Below, in pieces: positions 45,813-56,191 of a stretch of 64,000 bases of DNA. The position numbers and the translations under genes are program-made. Location of the stretch: NCBI GenBank assembly GCA_018857735.1, contig JABMCL010001339.1, positions 53,501-117,500 of the forward strand. Reading direction: 5' to 3'. The stretch is from Alviniconcha marisindica. Lineage: Eukaryota > Mollusca > Gastropoda > Provannidae. The stretch's first letter is position 1; every line of letters begins with the position of its first letter. The notes beneath the pieces are model-generated. The model had not been told where the DNA came from and searched no databases. It saw nothing but the letters and a program-made list of their open reading frames with translations.

Positions 45813-46840
45813 AAAAAAAAAAAAATGTCACGCGGGATAATCTTTAAATGTTAATAATTTTACTTTAACAGAGTATTACATGTTTTCTTTCTTGCATTAG
45901 AACTTAATAGAAACACAGAGTGAAGTTACTCAATTTTTGTTTTTATACAGCAACATGCCAGCATTTTGTGACGAAGATGGTTATGATTCACCACATACTT
46001 TTGTATATATTTTATTACCATGACAAAAATCAGGAAGTTTGGCTGACTCTGAACCCCCGTTGCTAAGCAAAATATGCAAAATGGCACATAAAATCTTTCA
46101 GCGCGGTTTCTCTCTCTGCTTAGCAACTTCAAATGACCACAACTTCAATACCTTTTGGATGACAGACTTCAACACCAAAATAATCAGCAGAATCTGCAGT
46201 TCTCAAAATACCCCAAAACAAGTTAGCACTGGTTTCGTGAGAGTGGGTCACATATCAAACATGCTTATTTTTGGGCCGATGTTCTCCCAGGCCACCCTAA
46301 CTGCTGCTTAAATTGTGCGAGATTGGGCGTTCCTGAGAAAGACGATCCCATGACGCCGTGCACCTGCGTCATTCCTCGACTGACGCAAGCGCTAACGTGA
46401 TGGCTATTTCAAAATTTTGCATTCTCGGCATCAGTCATGATGGCAAGATCTGCATAGACACTGCTGGTATGTATGAATATCTTTTAACAGAGTAAGTGCT
46501 AAGAACGTTAACAATGCCACTTTCAATTTTAAGAAACAGAGGGAACGACACTGAACTTGAAGTCAAAGAAACAGGACAAAATATTGTAGGCAGATCCTTC
46601 ATCCTTGCATGTCCAAGGCTTTCTAGTCCGTGCTGTTGTTACCAGGTACGAAAATGTGCAATAAAAACTGAACGCTTCCCAGTTTCAAACGATTTAAAAA
46701 TATTTTTTTTATTATTTTTCATATTTTATTATTGAGGAGTTCATTCACTGAACTGTACCCATGAGAGCAGGTTAGCTTTCAAGTGCAATTTTAGTCAGTA
46801 AAATAGCATGTTCATCAGGTGAAGGTACTTACTGTTTGGC
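45813..46840. other. Intergenic, nothing firm
   Basis: The + frame 46039-46311 (90 codons) is open but unrecognised. CpG-containing sequence with CTGACGCAAGCGC lies at 46379-46392, but no exon is convincing. Confidence 0.35.
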
Positions 46841-47720
46841 TTAACACGCCCGTGCAGTTACCGGGATCTACAGGTACAATAAATTATACAAATGTTTGGT
46901 TTTTTAAAATTTTATTTTACTGTCAAAAAGTGTCACTTTCACATGCTGTCATGAATGCCATGTGTTGTGATGACAGTAAGTGATTATTATTTATAAATCG
47001 CCATTTTGTGTGTGCAGTTACTTGTCCATGCAGTTACCATGTACATGGTAATTAAACAGACGCGTCATGGTAACTGCACTGAAATGCTTTTAGATCCTCT
47101 TTCATTTCTTCTTGATCTTCTTTTGCATTGCACGGTCAGTTATATCTATTTGTAGGAAAATCAACTGGCAGAAGATTAAATACAGTCTTATTCAAACTTA
47201 TTCAGTTTATGTTAGTGAGGATCAGTTACCAATTTCCTGGTAACTGCACGGACCCATTGGTAACTGCACAGCTCTATTTTAGTAACTGCAGTGATTTTTT
47301 TCTTCTTCTAGATTTCATTTGTATTTTGCTGATTTTGTGTTGTTTTGTTATTGTTTTATTTGTATTTATATGTGTTTGTTTCTTTGTTTTTTTGGGGGGT
47401 ATTTTTTTGTATTGTATTATATATGTGTCAAAAACAAAAAATGGCACAATATTAAACACAGTGTTACGTAAACTTTCCAATAAATGCTAGAAAAGATCAG
47501 TTACCACTTTACTCAAACACAGACACACTATGGTAAATGTACAGACTTATTCTTAGATTTACTTTTGTTTCTTTTTGTTCTTTATCACAAAAAAGAATCC
47601 ACTGAATCTATATCAGAGAAAATAAAATGGCCGAATACTAAGTGCATTCTTTCTTATTTAATGCAAACGAAGATCAGCTTCCAAATAGTTGGTAATTGCT
47701 CTGACACAGTACAGTAATGC
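46841..47720 (+). repeat. Diverged tandem array with GGTAACTGCAC boxes
   Basis: Units near 46855, 47025-47080, 47205-47290, 47490-47540 and 47670-47700 share GATCAG(T/C)T(A/T)CCA, a TGGTAACTGCAC(G/A)GA box or its complement, and a T-rich stretch with TTAGATTT. Spacing is roughly 200-270 bp. Non-coding. Confidence 0.6.
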
Positions 47721-48284
47721 TCCTACCGACATTATTTTTGTGTTCTGGTCAACATCGCATAGCCATGATCTCTGGATATGATGATATCAAATAGTGGAAA
47801 GCTAAATATTTTTCTTTATTTAATTAATCTACTACATTCGTCTTCTTCTTCGGTATAGTGTTCAACATCAACATTTTGAACTGAAGACCGACACTTTTAG
47901 TGCATGCTGGGTTATTTTGGTGTTTCTATAATCCATCAAACTCTGACATGGACTACTGGATCTTTAACATGAGTATGTGATCTTTTTTTAATGTGTACAC
48001 AAACACTGGGGACCTTGGTTTATAATTTGAACTGAAGGACTTTTATAGTCTGCACAGAATTTGACTCTGGAAAAATCATGGAGCAGGCGCAAAGCCTAGA
48101 ACGGAACAATTGAATACAACTGTATTTTGTAGTCTCATGCCTAAAGTAAAAGTCCAAGGTTTTTAAGTATGCAAAATGACCATCGAAATGATTGACAAAT
48201 GAGTCACTAGTTTCAGATTTAATGGAAAAATAATAATAATAAAAATGTTTAATTGGGTTTTTAATCGATTTTTCTTCTTCTGTA
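47721..48284. other. Intergenic, nothing recognised
   Basis: Ordinary AT-rich DNA up to the promoter-like region at 48.3 kb. Confidence 0.4.
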
Positions 48285-48314
48285 GTCTCGGGTCTCCATC
48301 AGTCATGTGACTTT

Positions 48315-48376
48315 CCAGGAAGTGACGTCAGTCTGGGGAGTCAGTGCGGTTGCCATCTTAGATTCTTCAGTAAACT
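48315..48376 (+). promoter_or_regulatory. ETS/CRE plus YY1-like promoter of the THAP exon
   Basis: A composite GGAAGTGACGTCA (ETS site overlapping a full cAMP-response element) at 48318-48330 is followed by GCCATCTT, a YY1-type motif, at 48352-48359. The THAP frame opens ~20 bases later. This spacing is typical of animal housekeeping promoters and supports a real transcription start near 48340. Activity is inferred. Confidence 0.5.
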
Positions 48377-48640
48377 GTGTATGCGTGTGGTCGACAAAAA
48401 GTTAACTTGCCGGCCTGCTGTGTTGCCGCGAACTGTAACAATTCGCGGACGACCCCAGGTATAACAATGCACGAGCTCCCGCGCAATCGACCCGCAGTGA
48501 GGCGAAAGTGGATTAAATTTATACAATTCAAACGAGCTGAGTTTTTTGCTGCGTCGCATCACGCCCATTTGTGTAGAGAGCACTTCAGTGAGTGCGATTT
48601 CGCAAACCCCATGGAATACCGCATGGGGTTTGCTTCGAAG
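48377..48640 (+). CDS. THAP-domain exon (C2CH zinc finger)
   Basis: The frame reads PACCVAANCNNSRTTPGITM, HELPRNRPAVRRKWIKFIQF, KRAEFFAASHHAHLCREHF, SECDF. This is a THAP DNA-binding domain: C-x4-C at the start, the Trp of RRKWIKF, and C-x2-H in LCREHF, with the usual DF end. THAP domains occur in transcription factors and in P-element-type transposases. No in-frame ATG precedes the domain: a TAA lies just upstream, and an ATG at 48381 is one frame off. Either a 5' exon supplies the start or a frameshift has killed the gene. After residue DF the frame enters a GCAAACCCCATG inverted repeat and loses similarity. Confidence 0.6.
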
Positions 48641-48762
48641 CTGACACGATGTTCCGGTACTCTTTCAAAATCCTGCCTGACAGGCTTAAACTGATACGGC
48701 TGTATCCTTGTGGGTCTCTCGGGCAAAGTATCAGTTTCGTCTTCGCAGCTCGAGTTGGCCAT
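48560..48762 (-). CDS. P2X7-tail-like first exon, antisense to the THAP exon
   Basis: On the minus strand ATG at 48762 starts MANSSCEDETDTLPERP, followed by TRIQPYQFKP, the same PYQF box as the exons at 44.0 and 45.5 kb. Similarity fades after RQDFERV. Its 3' part overlaps the THAP exon on the other strand. Upstream on this strand are an E-box TCACGTGA (48802-48809) and a CRE-like GTGACGTA (48782-48789). No convincing donor is seen, so it may be an eroded copy. Confidence 0.45.
48609..48643. repeat. Short inverted repeat (GCAAACCCCATG)
   Basis: GCAAACCCCATG and CATGGGGTTTGC are separated by ~8 bases. It lies where the THAP and antisense frames overlap and lose homology. Confidence 0.7.
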
Positions 48763-48918
48763 TTTGCAGCGACTCCCCAGAGTGACGTAGTAGGCATATG
48801 GTCACGTGATTTGGGCGTCATGGCGACGCTTTCAGTACGACAGAAAATGCCTTTTATTCGTGCATTTATAACTCTCAGATCACAGTTTCACCTACTTCAT
48901 CGTTCTCAGCGAGCTTTA

Positions 48919-48986
48919 ACGGAAATCGTGTCAAAAATCACCCCTATAAGTCCAAGGTTAGGGGTGATTTTTGACACGATTTCCGT
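48919..48986. repeat. Perfect 27-bp inverted repeat
   Basis: The arm 48919-48945 (starts ACGGAAATCGTG, ends ATCACCCCT) is the exact reverse complement of 48960-48986, with a 14-base loop. A hairpin of this quality is uncommon. It could be a MITE remnant or a transcript hairpin. Confidence 0.95.
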
Positions 48987-49019
48987 CTTATTATGTGCCA
49001 GCTGAGCCATACACTCGCA

Positions 49020-49045
49020 CCCAAGAAAACCTGTAAAAACCTATA

Positions 49046-49078
<33 letters not shown>

Positions 49079-49525
49079 GAACTAAATACCTGTCTATGGC
49101 AGAGGTAGCTAGGCTAACTGCTTTCGGGGTGTTCATGACACCGACGGCAGCATGAAGGAAACACTGTGCGTAAAACGTTAAACTAAAAAGCGACCACAAA
49201 CGCAATTATTTCCGCACATTTTAGAAAGAGAAATGTCCCACGCCAACAATAGAAGTTTCCGAGAAGCTTCAGCCAGTCAGAACGCTTCAACTAATATTCC
49301 ACGCGAAAAACTCGAAAAGTGACTCTCCTACTTGCTCCACAAACTAAAACAGAGCAACGGAACGAAAGCTTTTGAACAAAACCATTAAAATAATTCACGA
49401 CGCACGCCTATTGACGACAAAATACATCTGCAGCTCCAATCAAATGAAGCAAATAACATTTACTTGAATGCTAACATCAAACTTAAATCATAATGCGATC
49501 AAATGAAAAAAATACATTCACCAGA
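49020..49525. other. Intergenic with (CAA)n
   Basis: A run of CAA trinucleotides at 49049-49078. Nothing else recognised. Confidence 0.45.
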
Positions 49526-49526
49526 C

Positions 49527-49692
49527 TTGAATAATAATAATAATAATAATGTACATTTATCATGCGCTCATCAACGCCCTGAGCGCTCACATGATACATA
49601 TTAACCTAAATATGATATTCTATACACATGCAGAGCATAGTTCTACCAAAACAATTTACATAAAGTATTATTAAAAAAAAAAAAAAAACGCA

Positions 49693-49756
<64 letters not shown>

Positions 49757-51028
49757 GCTGTAGCAGAAACTGGGTACTGGTATTAGTTAGGATGGAAATA
49801 CTGTGAGAAGAGGAAGGTTTTCAGTTTGGCTTTAAAAGATGACAGGGTTGAGCAGTGTCTAAGGTCTTGTGGGAGTGAATTCCAAATGTGGGGTCCAAAG
49901 CAAGAGAAGGCGCGGAAGCCATGAGTCTTGCGTTTGTATTGTTGGATTTCCAGCATACGGGTGTCAGAAGAAGAGCGTAGTGTACGAGATGGAGTGTAGA
50001 CATGCAGCAGTTCAGAGGTAAGCAGGACCAGAACCATTTATAGCACTGAAACACATACAAGCGACTTTATACTTAATACGTTCTGAAATGGGAAGCCAGT
50101 GCAGTTTTTCCAGGAGAGGTGTTGAGTGTTGGTGATGGGGTGCCAAGAGAACAAGTCTTGCAGCAAAGTTCTGAATTTTCTGGAGAGGTTGGATGACAGA
50201 ATTAGGTGTACCCATGAGGAGACAGTTGCAGTAGTCAAGCCGTGAAAGGATATAGGAAGTAACAAGAGTCTTGGTTGCGTCTTCAGTGAGAAACCTGCGG
50301 ATTGAACTAATGCTTTTAAGCTCGGAATAAGCAGTTTGGCAGATTTTTATGACGTGCTTCTTCATGGACAGTTTTGAGTCAAGAATGAATCCAAGGTTCC
50401 TGGCAGAATCAGAGAAGGGGATGTTGTGAGAGCCAAGAGTAATCGAGTCAGGGAGGGGAACGGTAGAAGGTTTCAAGGAAGACGAAAAGGGAAAGAGAAG
50501 AGCTTCTGTTTTGTCGTCGTTCAGTTTGAGCTGATTTTCAGTCATCCATGTTTTTATGTCGTCTCTGCATGCATTGAGTTCTTTGGTGAGGTTGGTCACT
50601 TCACTGAGAGGAGCTGATTTCTGGAGCTGTGAGTCATCTGCGAAAAGCTGATGGTTTACAGAGTGGCTAGCTATGATATCGGAGAGAGGTGTAGTGTACA
50701 GGACGAAGAGAATGGGCCCCAATACTGAGCCCTGAGGCACACCGTACATGAGCTGTGATGGTGACGAAGACGAGTTATTGACTGAAGTGGACTGATATCT
50801 GTCTGAGAGGTATGAGTGAAACAATTGGAGTGCAGTAGACTGAATGCCCAAAACAGAGTTCAGGCGGTAGAGGAGAATTTGGTGGTCAATAGTGTCAAAA
50901 GCGGCAGAAAGATCCAACAAAAGAAGAACAGAAATGTTGTCATTGTCCAGAGCAGAAAGAATATCGTTTACAATACGTAATAAAACGGTCTCAGTGCTGT
51001 GTCCTACTATAGAATCATTGTGCATTTC
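49527..51028 (-). mobile_element. CR1/Jockey-like LINE, 5'-truncated, best copy
   Basis: The minus-strand frame from 51025 to 50012 (337 codons) is an almost intact RT domain: GHSTETVLLRIVNDILSA, LLLLDLSAAFDTIDHQILL, YGVPQGSVLGPILFVLY, HQLFADDSQLQ (catalytic FADD intact), WMTENQLKLNDDKTEALLF and SYILSRLDYCNCLL. It stops at GSGPAYL. The C-terminus continues in the next frame (50037-49783: LLHVYTPSRTLRSSSD ... PHIWNSLPQDLRHC), so one small indel broke it. The upstream endonuclease is absent because of 5' truncation near 51028. The 3' tail has a CA microsatellite (49695-49754), poly-A and AAT repeats (49530-49550). Three or four older copies lie in the window. Confidence 0.9.
49695..49754 (+). 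repeat. (CA)n microsatellite in the LINE 3' tail
   Basis: About 30 CA units between the LINE coding end and its AAT-repeat terminus. Confidence 0.97.
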
Positions 51029-51738
51029 ACCTGTTAGCGTCGTACCTCATGGTGGTCAGACGGAAAGTTTGCGATGAGAGCTTACTGTGGAACCCTTCAC
51101 TACTTTCCCCCAGCAGACCAGTCATGCCAATTTTGTAAGAATTGTGACTAGAATGCGTTGCCATACTTTTTACAAAGCAGATTAATAGACAAACATTGTA
51201 CTCGTGCAACAATAATCGTCTGCTACAGTCAATCGGTAAATCAAGAAGGACCGTCAATCACTTACAAAGACGACCCACTCGTCCTATGCGATCTCGGCAG
51301 TCTATAACTTTATTCCATCTCAGTGCATAAGCCGACCTGAACTCCACAAACCTTTCCCGATAGGGTAGAGTCGACACTGTTCAGACACTGACAAACCTGC
51401 TGTTTTTTTCTCTCTTCTGGATAACCTACCAAGCAGCGAGAGACACAGAAACAAAAGACAGTCTACTTACCGCAAGCCTGGAGGATAATATTTTACAGCT
51501 TCAAATCGAAAATTATACATGTTCTACTAGGCTTTGGTTGTCCTATTTTATATGTGACAATAAGCATACTTTTTGAAGCAAATGTCACCAGATTTAGCCA
51601 TGTTGCTTGCTTTTTTACTCGAAACCGTAGATTGACTAGACAAATACTGAAATGGTCAGTGTAGTTACCGAATGTCCATGCTGTTTTAAAAAAAAGAAAA
51701 AGAAGAAGAAATATTTGAGTAAGTTGAAACAGAATTGG
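51029..51738. other. Intergenic, nothing recognised
   Basis: CpG-containing DNA beyond the truncated LINE end. No coding signal. Confidence 0.4.
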
Positions 51739-51739
51739 T

Positions 51740-51886
<147 letters not shown>

Positions 51887-52067
51887 AGGGAGAGAGATTA
51901 TTAAGCCGAATGCATTCCGCAACGCCGTTGATTTTTTACTTCTGTGTGGTACACGCATTAAAAGTATACACTACTATTTGATATTGCTATATGTAATTTT
52001 GGAAGGAAAACTATGGCTTTGCTATGATTTTAAGATTACGAAGTAGTTTGATATTACGAAGTATTAT

Positions 52068-52070
<3 letters not shown>

Positions 52071-52131
<61 letters not shown>
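52071..52131 (+). repeat. (CA)n microsatellite
   Basis: About 30 uninterrupted CA units. Confidence 0.97.
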
Positions 52132-52133
<2 letters not shown>

Positions 52134-52260
52134 ATTATTTAATTATATATTGTTATAGTTAACAAGGACATACAGTTAATTAGTATTATATCTGTCGAGA
52201 ATCAGTTTGTGCCGGTTTGTCTTGTTAAACTGTTAAAATACTTTGTATACGGATGAATAA

Positions 52261-52329
52261 GCGAGAGGTATATATTGTGATGACGGAAGCGTGTTTTTGA
52301 ATAAACGCCCCACATGATGTGCCTGGCAG

Positions 52330-52400
<71 letters not shown>
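52261..52400. repeat. Dispersed repeat 'C', copy 2, with (CA)n tail
   Basis: 52261-52335 matches 35265-35345 (GTGTTTTTGAATAAACGCCC and ATGATGTGCCTGGCA). A CA tract with one AA interruption follows to 52400. Confidence 0.65.
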
Positions 52401-52401
<1 letters not shown>

Positions 52402-52621
52402 CAACATGAACAACAACAACAAACACTCAAAAAAAGTATCAACATTCAGAAAAAAACATTTGGTCAAATCAAAACAGGGCTGATGTAAGTTGAAGGTTTT
52501 GGCTACCCTAAAATGCTTACGGTTGTCTTTGGGAAAACACGCATATGTTTGGACTCTATTACGTTCAAACGCATTTGAAAATGATGAGAATATGTCATTC
52601 TTTTTCCAGTTAAAGTTAGCT

Positions 52622-52625
<4 letters not shown>

Positions 52626-52685
<60 letters not shown>
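52626..52685 (+). repeat. (GT)n microsatellite
   Basis: About 30 uninterrupted GT units. Confidence 0.97.
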
Positions 52686-52688
<3 letters not shown>

Positions 52689-53044
52689 CTTAATTTTTGG
52701 CATTCATTCTTTTGCACTGTGTTTACAGTGCAGTCCACATATGAAAAGGTGTCTATTGTAAAACAGCTGGTGCACCGAAGGTGTATTATAATCATAGTAA
52801 CTGCACGGACATTTCTGTCACGATAACACTATTGAATTTATTTTTATCTGCATTTGTAATTATCACTAAGCCTGGATTATTTGGCACAATATGCATAAAG
52901 GGCTATGCAACCACTTCAGTAATTAAAATTGTTAAATTAGTGTACTTGGTTTTTCAGGTTTTGTCTGCCACAGATTTGCTCATATTTTGAAAATAACCCA
53001 TATAGAATTTATAAAAGGTTCAAAAGAACGCTTATTTGTTAGGA

Positions 53045-53229
53045 CACAAACACACAATCTGTAAATTTTCGGGGTAATCCCCTTTGTCAAGCTACAAAAC
53101 GACACTTAAACAGCTGTTAAACGGTGAAACTTCACCGTGAGAAACATCATCGTTTAAATGTTGTTTAAGTGTCGTCTTGTAGCTTCACAAAGGGGATTAC
53201 TCCGAAAATTTAAAGACTGTATGTTTGTG
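53045..53229. mobile_element. Fold-back element with ~67-bp terminal inverted repeats
   Basis: The left arm (53045-~53112: CACAAACACACAATCTG, GGGGTAATCCCCTTTGTC, ACGACACTTAAACA) pairs with the right arm (~53163-53229) at roughly nine positions in ten. The loop is about 50 bases and includes a small AAACGGTGAAACTTCACCG hairpin. There is no coding capacity. The half copy at 14545-14625 shows that it is dispersed. A MITE or fold-back transposon is the likely class. Confidence 0.8.
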
Positions 53230-53600
53230 AACTGAACTGGTATAACACATCCACTTCTCGCAGCGTGTCGGCGTTACAATACTGCCAGTGACATTGAAAC
53301 ACAGTAGCTAAGTATGCACGATCTCCATCTTACTAAGTTACTATTAGCGTTGCGTGTTAGTCTACGAATTCTGAATGAATGATTGAGAATGGGCATTTAA
53401 CATAAGTCTTAGCAGCTACAAAGTACAAGTTCAGTGCCGAATTATTTATGTTCATACAGTACGTTTTCTTTTTATCTATAAGGTGTTACATTATCAAAAT
53501 TCTAGTCCGAAAACTGCGTCATAGTCATTTGAACTCTATTTCCGTTCAGTGTAGTACTTGCTGATCACGCCGTGCAATTCATCGTGGCATTTGTCGACCC

Positions 53601-53904
53601 GGTGCCTATGATTTGCGGGAGCTGCCACAAGTATCATTTTTGTCGCGACAAACACGTGTTTGCGACAAACATCTTTTGTCGCAACAAAATTATGCAAGTA
53701 TCATTTTTGTTACGACAATTATTATTTTTGTCGCGACAAAGTTTGTCGCGACAAATATTTGTCGCCACAAAAGTTTTGTCGCGACAAACGTAATTTTGTC
53801 CGACAAAAGTTTTGTCGCGACAAACATACTTTTGTCGCGACGAAAGACGTGTTTTGTCGCGGCAAAAATGATACTTATGGCAGCTCCCGCCAATGATAGG
53901 TACC
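53601..53904. mobile_element. 304-bp element built of TGTCGCGACA palindromes
   Basis: Outer inverted repeats of ~47 bp (53601-53647 and 53858-53904; core GCGGGAGCTGCCA and AGTATCATTTTTG) enclose about twelve exact or near copies of the palindrome TTTTGTCGCGACAAA at ~15-30-bp spacing (starts near 53637, 53674, 53727, 53740, 53757, 53773, 53810, 53829 and 53851 among others). Apparent open frames with CRDK or SRQ repeats only mirror the palindrome. I do not know a named family with this structure. A non-autonomous DNA transposon is the working idea. Confidence 0.8.
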
Positions 53905-53970
53905 TTCTGTATTGTCTAAAACAAAAATAACTGAAATATGATGAGGCACTGGTTCACAGTCATGATTTAC

Positions 53971-54140
53971 AGGAGGCTAAACTTCTCTAAGGGAGGTTAA
54001 ACGAACATCATCCGCATTAAAGATTTTGTGATTGAACGTGCCCTTGATTTTAAAACGGTTTTAGAAGAGGACTTTCCCAGGCAGTGTTACTAACACTGTT
54101 TTCACAAACTCTTTCCCGCGTTTCAGTATATCATTGATAG
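53971..54140. repeat. Repeat 'R', left copy flanking repeat A
   Basis: GAGGCTAAACTTCTC, AAAGATTTTGTGATTGAACG and CCGCGTTTCAGTAT match 17330-17500 and, in part, 58890-58950. It runs directly into repeat A. Confidence 0.55.
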
Positions 54141-54855
54141 GAATATGCACACAACAAGAGAAAACGGGATGGGACATTTGTTTTGTGTTCCGCCTTCTTT
54201 TGTATTAATAGATAAAGAATGCATTCTTTCATGTGCTATTATATGGAGCAAATAGTCCATTGAACAAAAGCAACGGAGAACTGAGAATGAAACAATGGTG
54301 TTTGTATCTTCATAGTTCTTTTTCCGTGTTGTTGTTGTTTTTCTTCCTTTTTTCTCTCAAGATTATGCAGTCAAAAAAGAGATAATTTGGAGTTACTACC
54401 ATTTATCTTCGGAGGACCAAAATAAAAAGAACGTTTAGCTCGATTGGCTAGATTAGCTCGATTGGCTAGAGACTGGCAACGTGGACACGGGTCGCGGCTG
54501 GTAAACCTGGGTGACCAGGTGGATACGTGGAGAGAGCTGTGCACAAGGTTAAGACGACTGCGATAGGAAACTGGCAAAGCTACTACTGGAAAAGTTCCTG
54601 ATACTTTTTGATTGATAGGAGTAGTCTACCGGAACCATACATTTAAATATTCTACTACTACCTTTTTGCATAACGTGCGTGTTTCTGGCGTGCCACCGGT
54701 AGGTTTTTCTTTTTTAAAATTATTATTATTATAAGAAAATGATGTCTGAAATGTTTCCTGTAGTAGCATCGGATCAATACACTGAGAAAGATTTGTCACC
54801 CAACACCTTGCACCTCAATCCATCGCCGAGCATTATTAGTAAGCGGCAGCTACCG
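54139..54855. repeat. Repeat 'A', left part of the interrupted copy
   Basis: Matches 1147-1815. It keeps many CpGs that are TG or CA in the intragenic copy. Continues at 58658 after the nested insertions. Confidence 0.75.
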
Positions 54856-54901
54856 GTCTCATTCAGAGTCCAGGCGAGATCAAGAAGAGGGAGATGAGCT
54901 G

Positions 54902-55058
54902 TGTAGTGTAATGTATTAACATTTAATATGCCTCGATCTGAGTCACTGGTGAACTGACCAATGAGAGGGAACTTGAAAAACGGCTGCCTAAAGAGAAACA
55001 TCAATACACATCGATTACAAACTTGAGTCCGGTTTACCTTGTGTTCGACGACACTACA
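54902..55058 (+). repeat. 5' LTR (157 bp)
   Basis: TG...CA ends. Compared with the 3' LTR it lacks about 23 bases in two blocks (near 54916 and 54930). Both share CCTCGATCTGAGTCA, AACGGCTGCCTAA, CATCAATA and TTGAGTCCGGTTTACC. Confidence 0.92.
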
Positions 55059-55210
55059 TGGTGTCAGAAGTGTTTATTTAATTCACAAAGGACCAAGGAA
55101 GCGAGCAGATGCCAGAAGAACATCGAAATTACGTCATTTTGTGAGAAAAGAATTTAGTTTTACCTCTTGACGTAATCCACCATGCAAAGCAGGCAATACA
55201 CAGCAAATAT

Positions 55211-55696
55211 TCAGCTGCCATCAAAACTTAATGTGTCCGATGGATGTCTTAGCCATAACTGAAAAAAGTTCAAACGCTAGTTCCAGAATTTTCGAGTTGC
55301 GAGCAGGCTTGATAAGGAACCTAATGAATTTCAAAGCGCTGTATTTCTGGGAACTGTCGGAGAAAAGACGCGATGGACAGATCTCTGATGGATTCAAGTT
55401 GGAACAAGAAGCTGACATGCAAGACCTGGGGAAAATCATGGAAAAGTTTGAGGATTTTTGTGTCGGTGAAACATATGAAGCGTATGAATCATATAAGTTT
55501 CATCTCCGACGTAAAAAACCGTCAGAAACAATCGAAGCGTATATCTCTGCGTCAACTGGCAAAGAACTGTAACTTTGGAGTTCTCGAGGACAGAATGATA
55601 CGAGATCAAGTCGTGATGGGAGTCAAGGAAGATGCGGTTCGAGAAAAGTTGCTGGAGGATAAAAAAAAAATCGACCTGGCGAATGTCTGGAGTTAG
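55211..55696 (+). pseudogene. gag of the LTR element (N-terminal and central part)
   Basis: The frame at 55231-55572 (including the stop) carries a capsid-like region (NFKALYFWELSEKRRDG, ... ETIEAYISA) and then shifts near 55550 into the frame that ends at 55696, with LRQLAKNCNFGVLEDRMIRD and QVVMGVKEDAVREKLLED. This is the usual Ty3/gypsy gag pattern (LRxLAxxCxFG...LIRDxxVxGI). The frameshift and later stop make it non-functional. Confidence 0.8.
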
Positions 55697-55813
55697 GCAG
55701 AGCCTACGAAACTTCAGGACAGCAGTCCGATACCGTAAGTACACAAGTCCGATACCGTAAGTACACAGGTCAATAGGATACCAGCAAAACGGGGGAAACA
55801 AAACCAATGGAAA

Positions 55814-56191
55814 GTGAACCACTCTGAGGGATTTCAACGTTCCGGAAACAGAGCTAGCAAGAAATGTACAACCTGCGGTAAAAGCCCTATGCATGGAAGA
55901 AAGGACTGTCCAGCCAAAGACGCGGAATGCCGAAAATGTTTTGTGAAGGGACACTGCGCAGCTATGTGCCGCTCAAAGAAAACTCTCCGAAGACTGGAAG
56001 AAGAAGAGGGTGTCATACTGGGTGTCATCACAGCGGTCGATTCCAGAAAGAGAACGAAATCGAGGGGAACAGCCTCAGTCAACTCTCTGGAACTCCAAGA
56101 TCCGTGGCACGCAAACATCCTGGTCAACGGCAAAAGGGTTAACACCAGAGCCGATGTCACAGTCGATACTTCACTAAGAACTATCCGCTGA
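55814..56191 (+). pseudogene. gag zinc knuckles and protease remnant
   Basis: Two CCHC knuckles are intact: CTTCGKSPMHGRKDC (C-x2-C-x5-H-x4-C) and CRKCFVKGHCAAMC (C-x2-C-x4-H-x4-C). The protease follows as WHANILVNGKRVNTRADVTV. The catalytic DTGA(D) triad has been lost, reading TRAD. A downstream fragment, EPFLGRPAIEALHLF (~56320), is the protease-RT linker in another frame. Confidence 0.8.

Noticed and set aside
50426..50617. Arg/Lys-rich + strand frame
   Set aside because: Antisense shadow of the well-preserved LINE reverse transcriptase.
53637..53870. Protein-coding repeat (CRDK/SRQ-rich frames)
   Set aside because: The frames arise from the TGTCGCGACA palindrome in all reading frames and have no start or codon bias.
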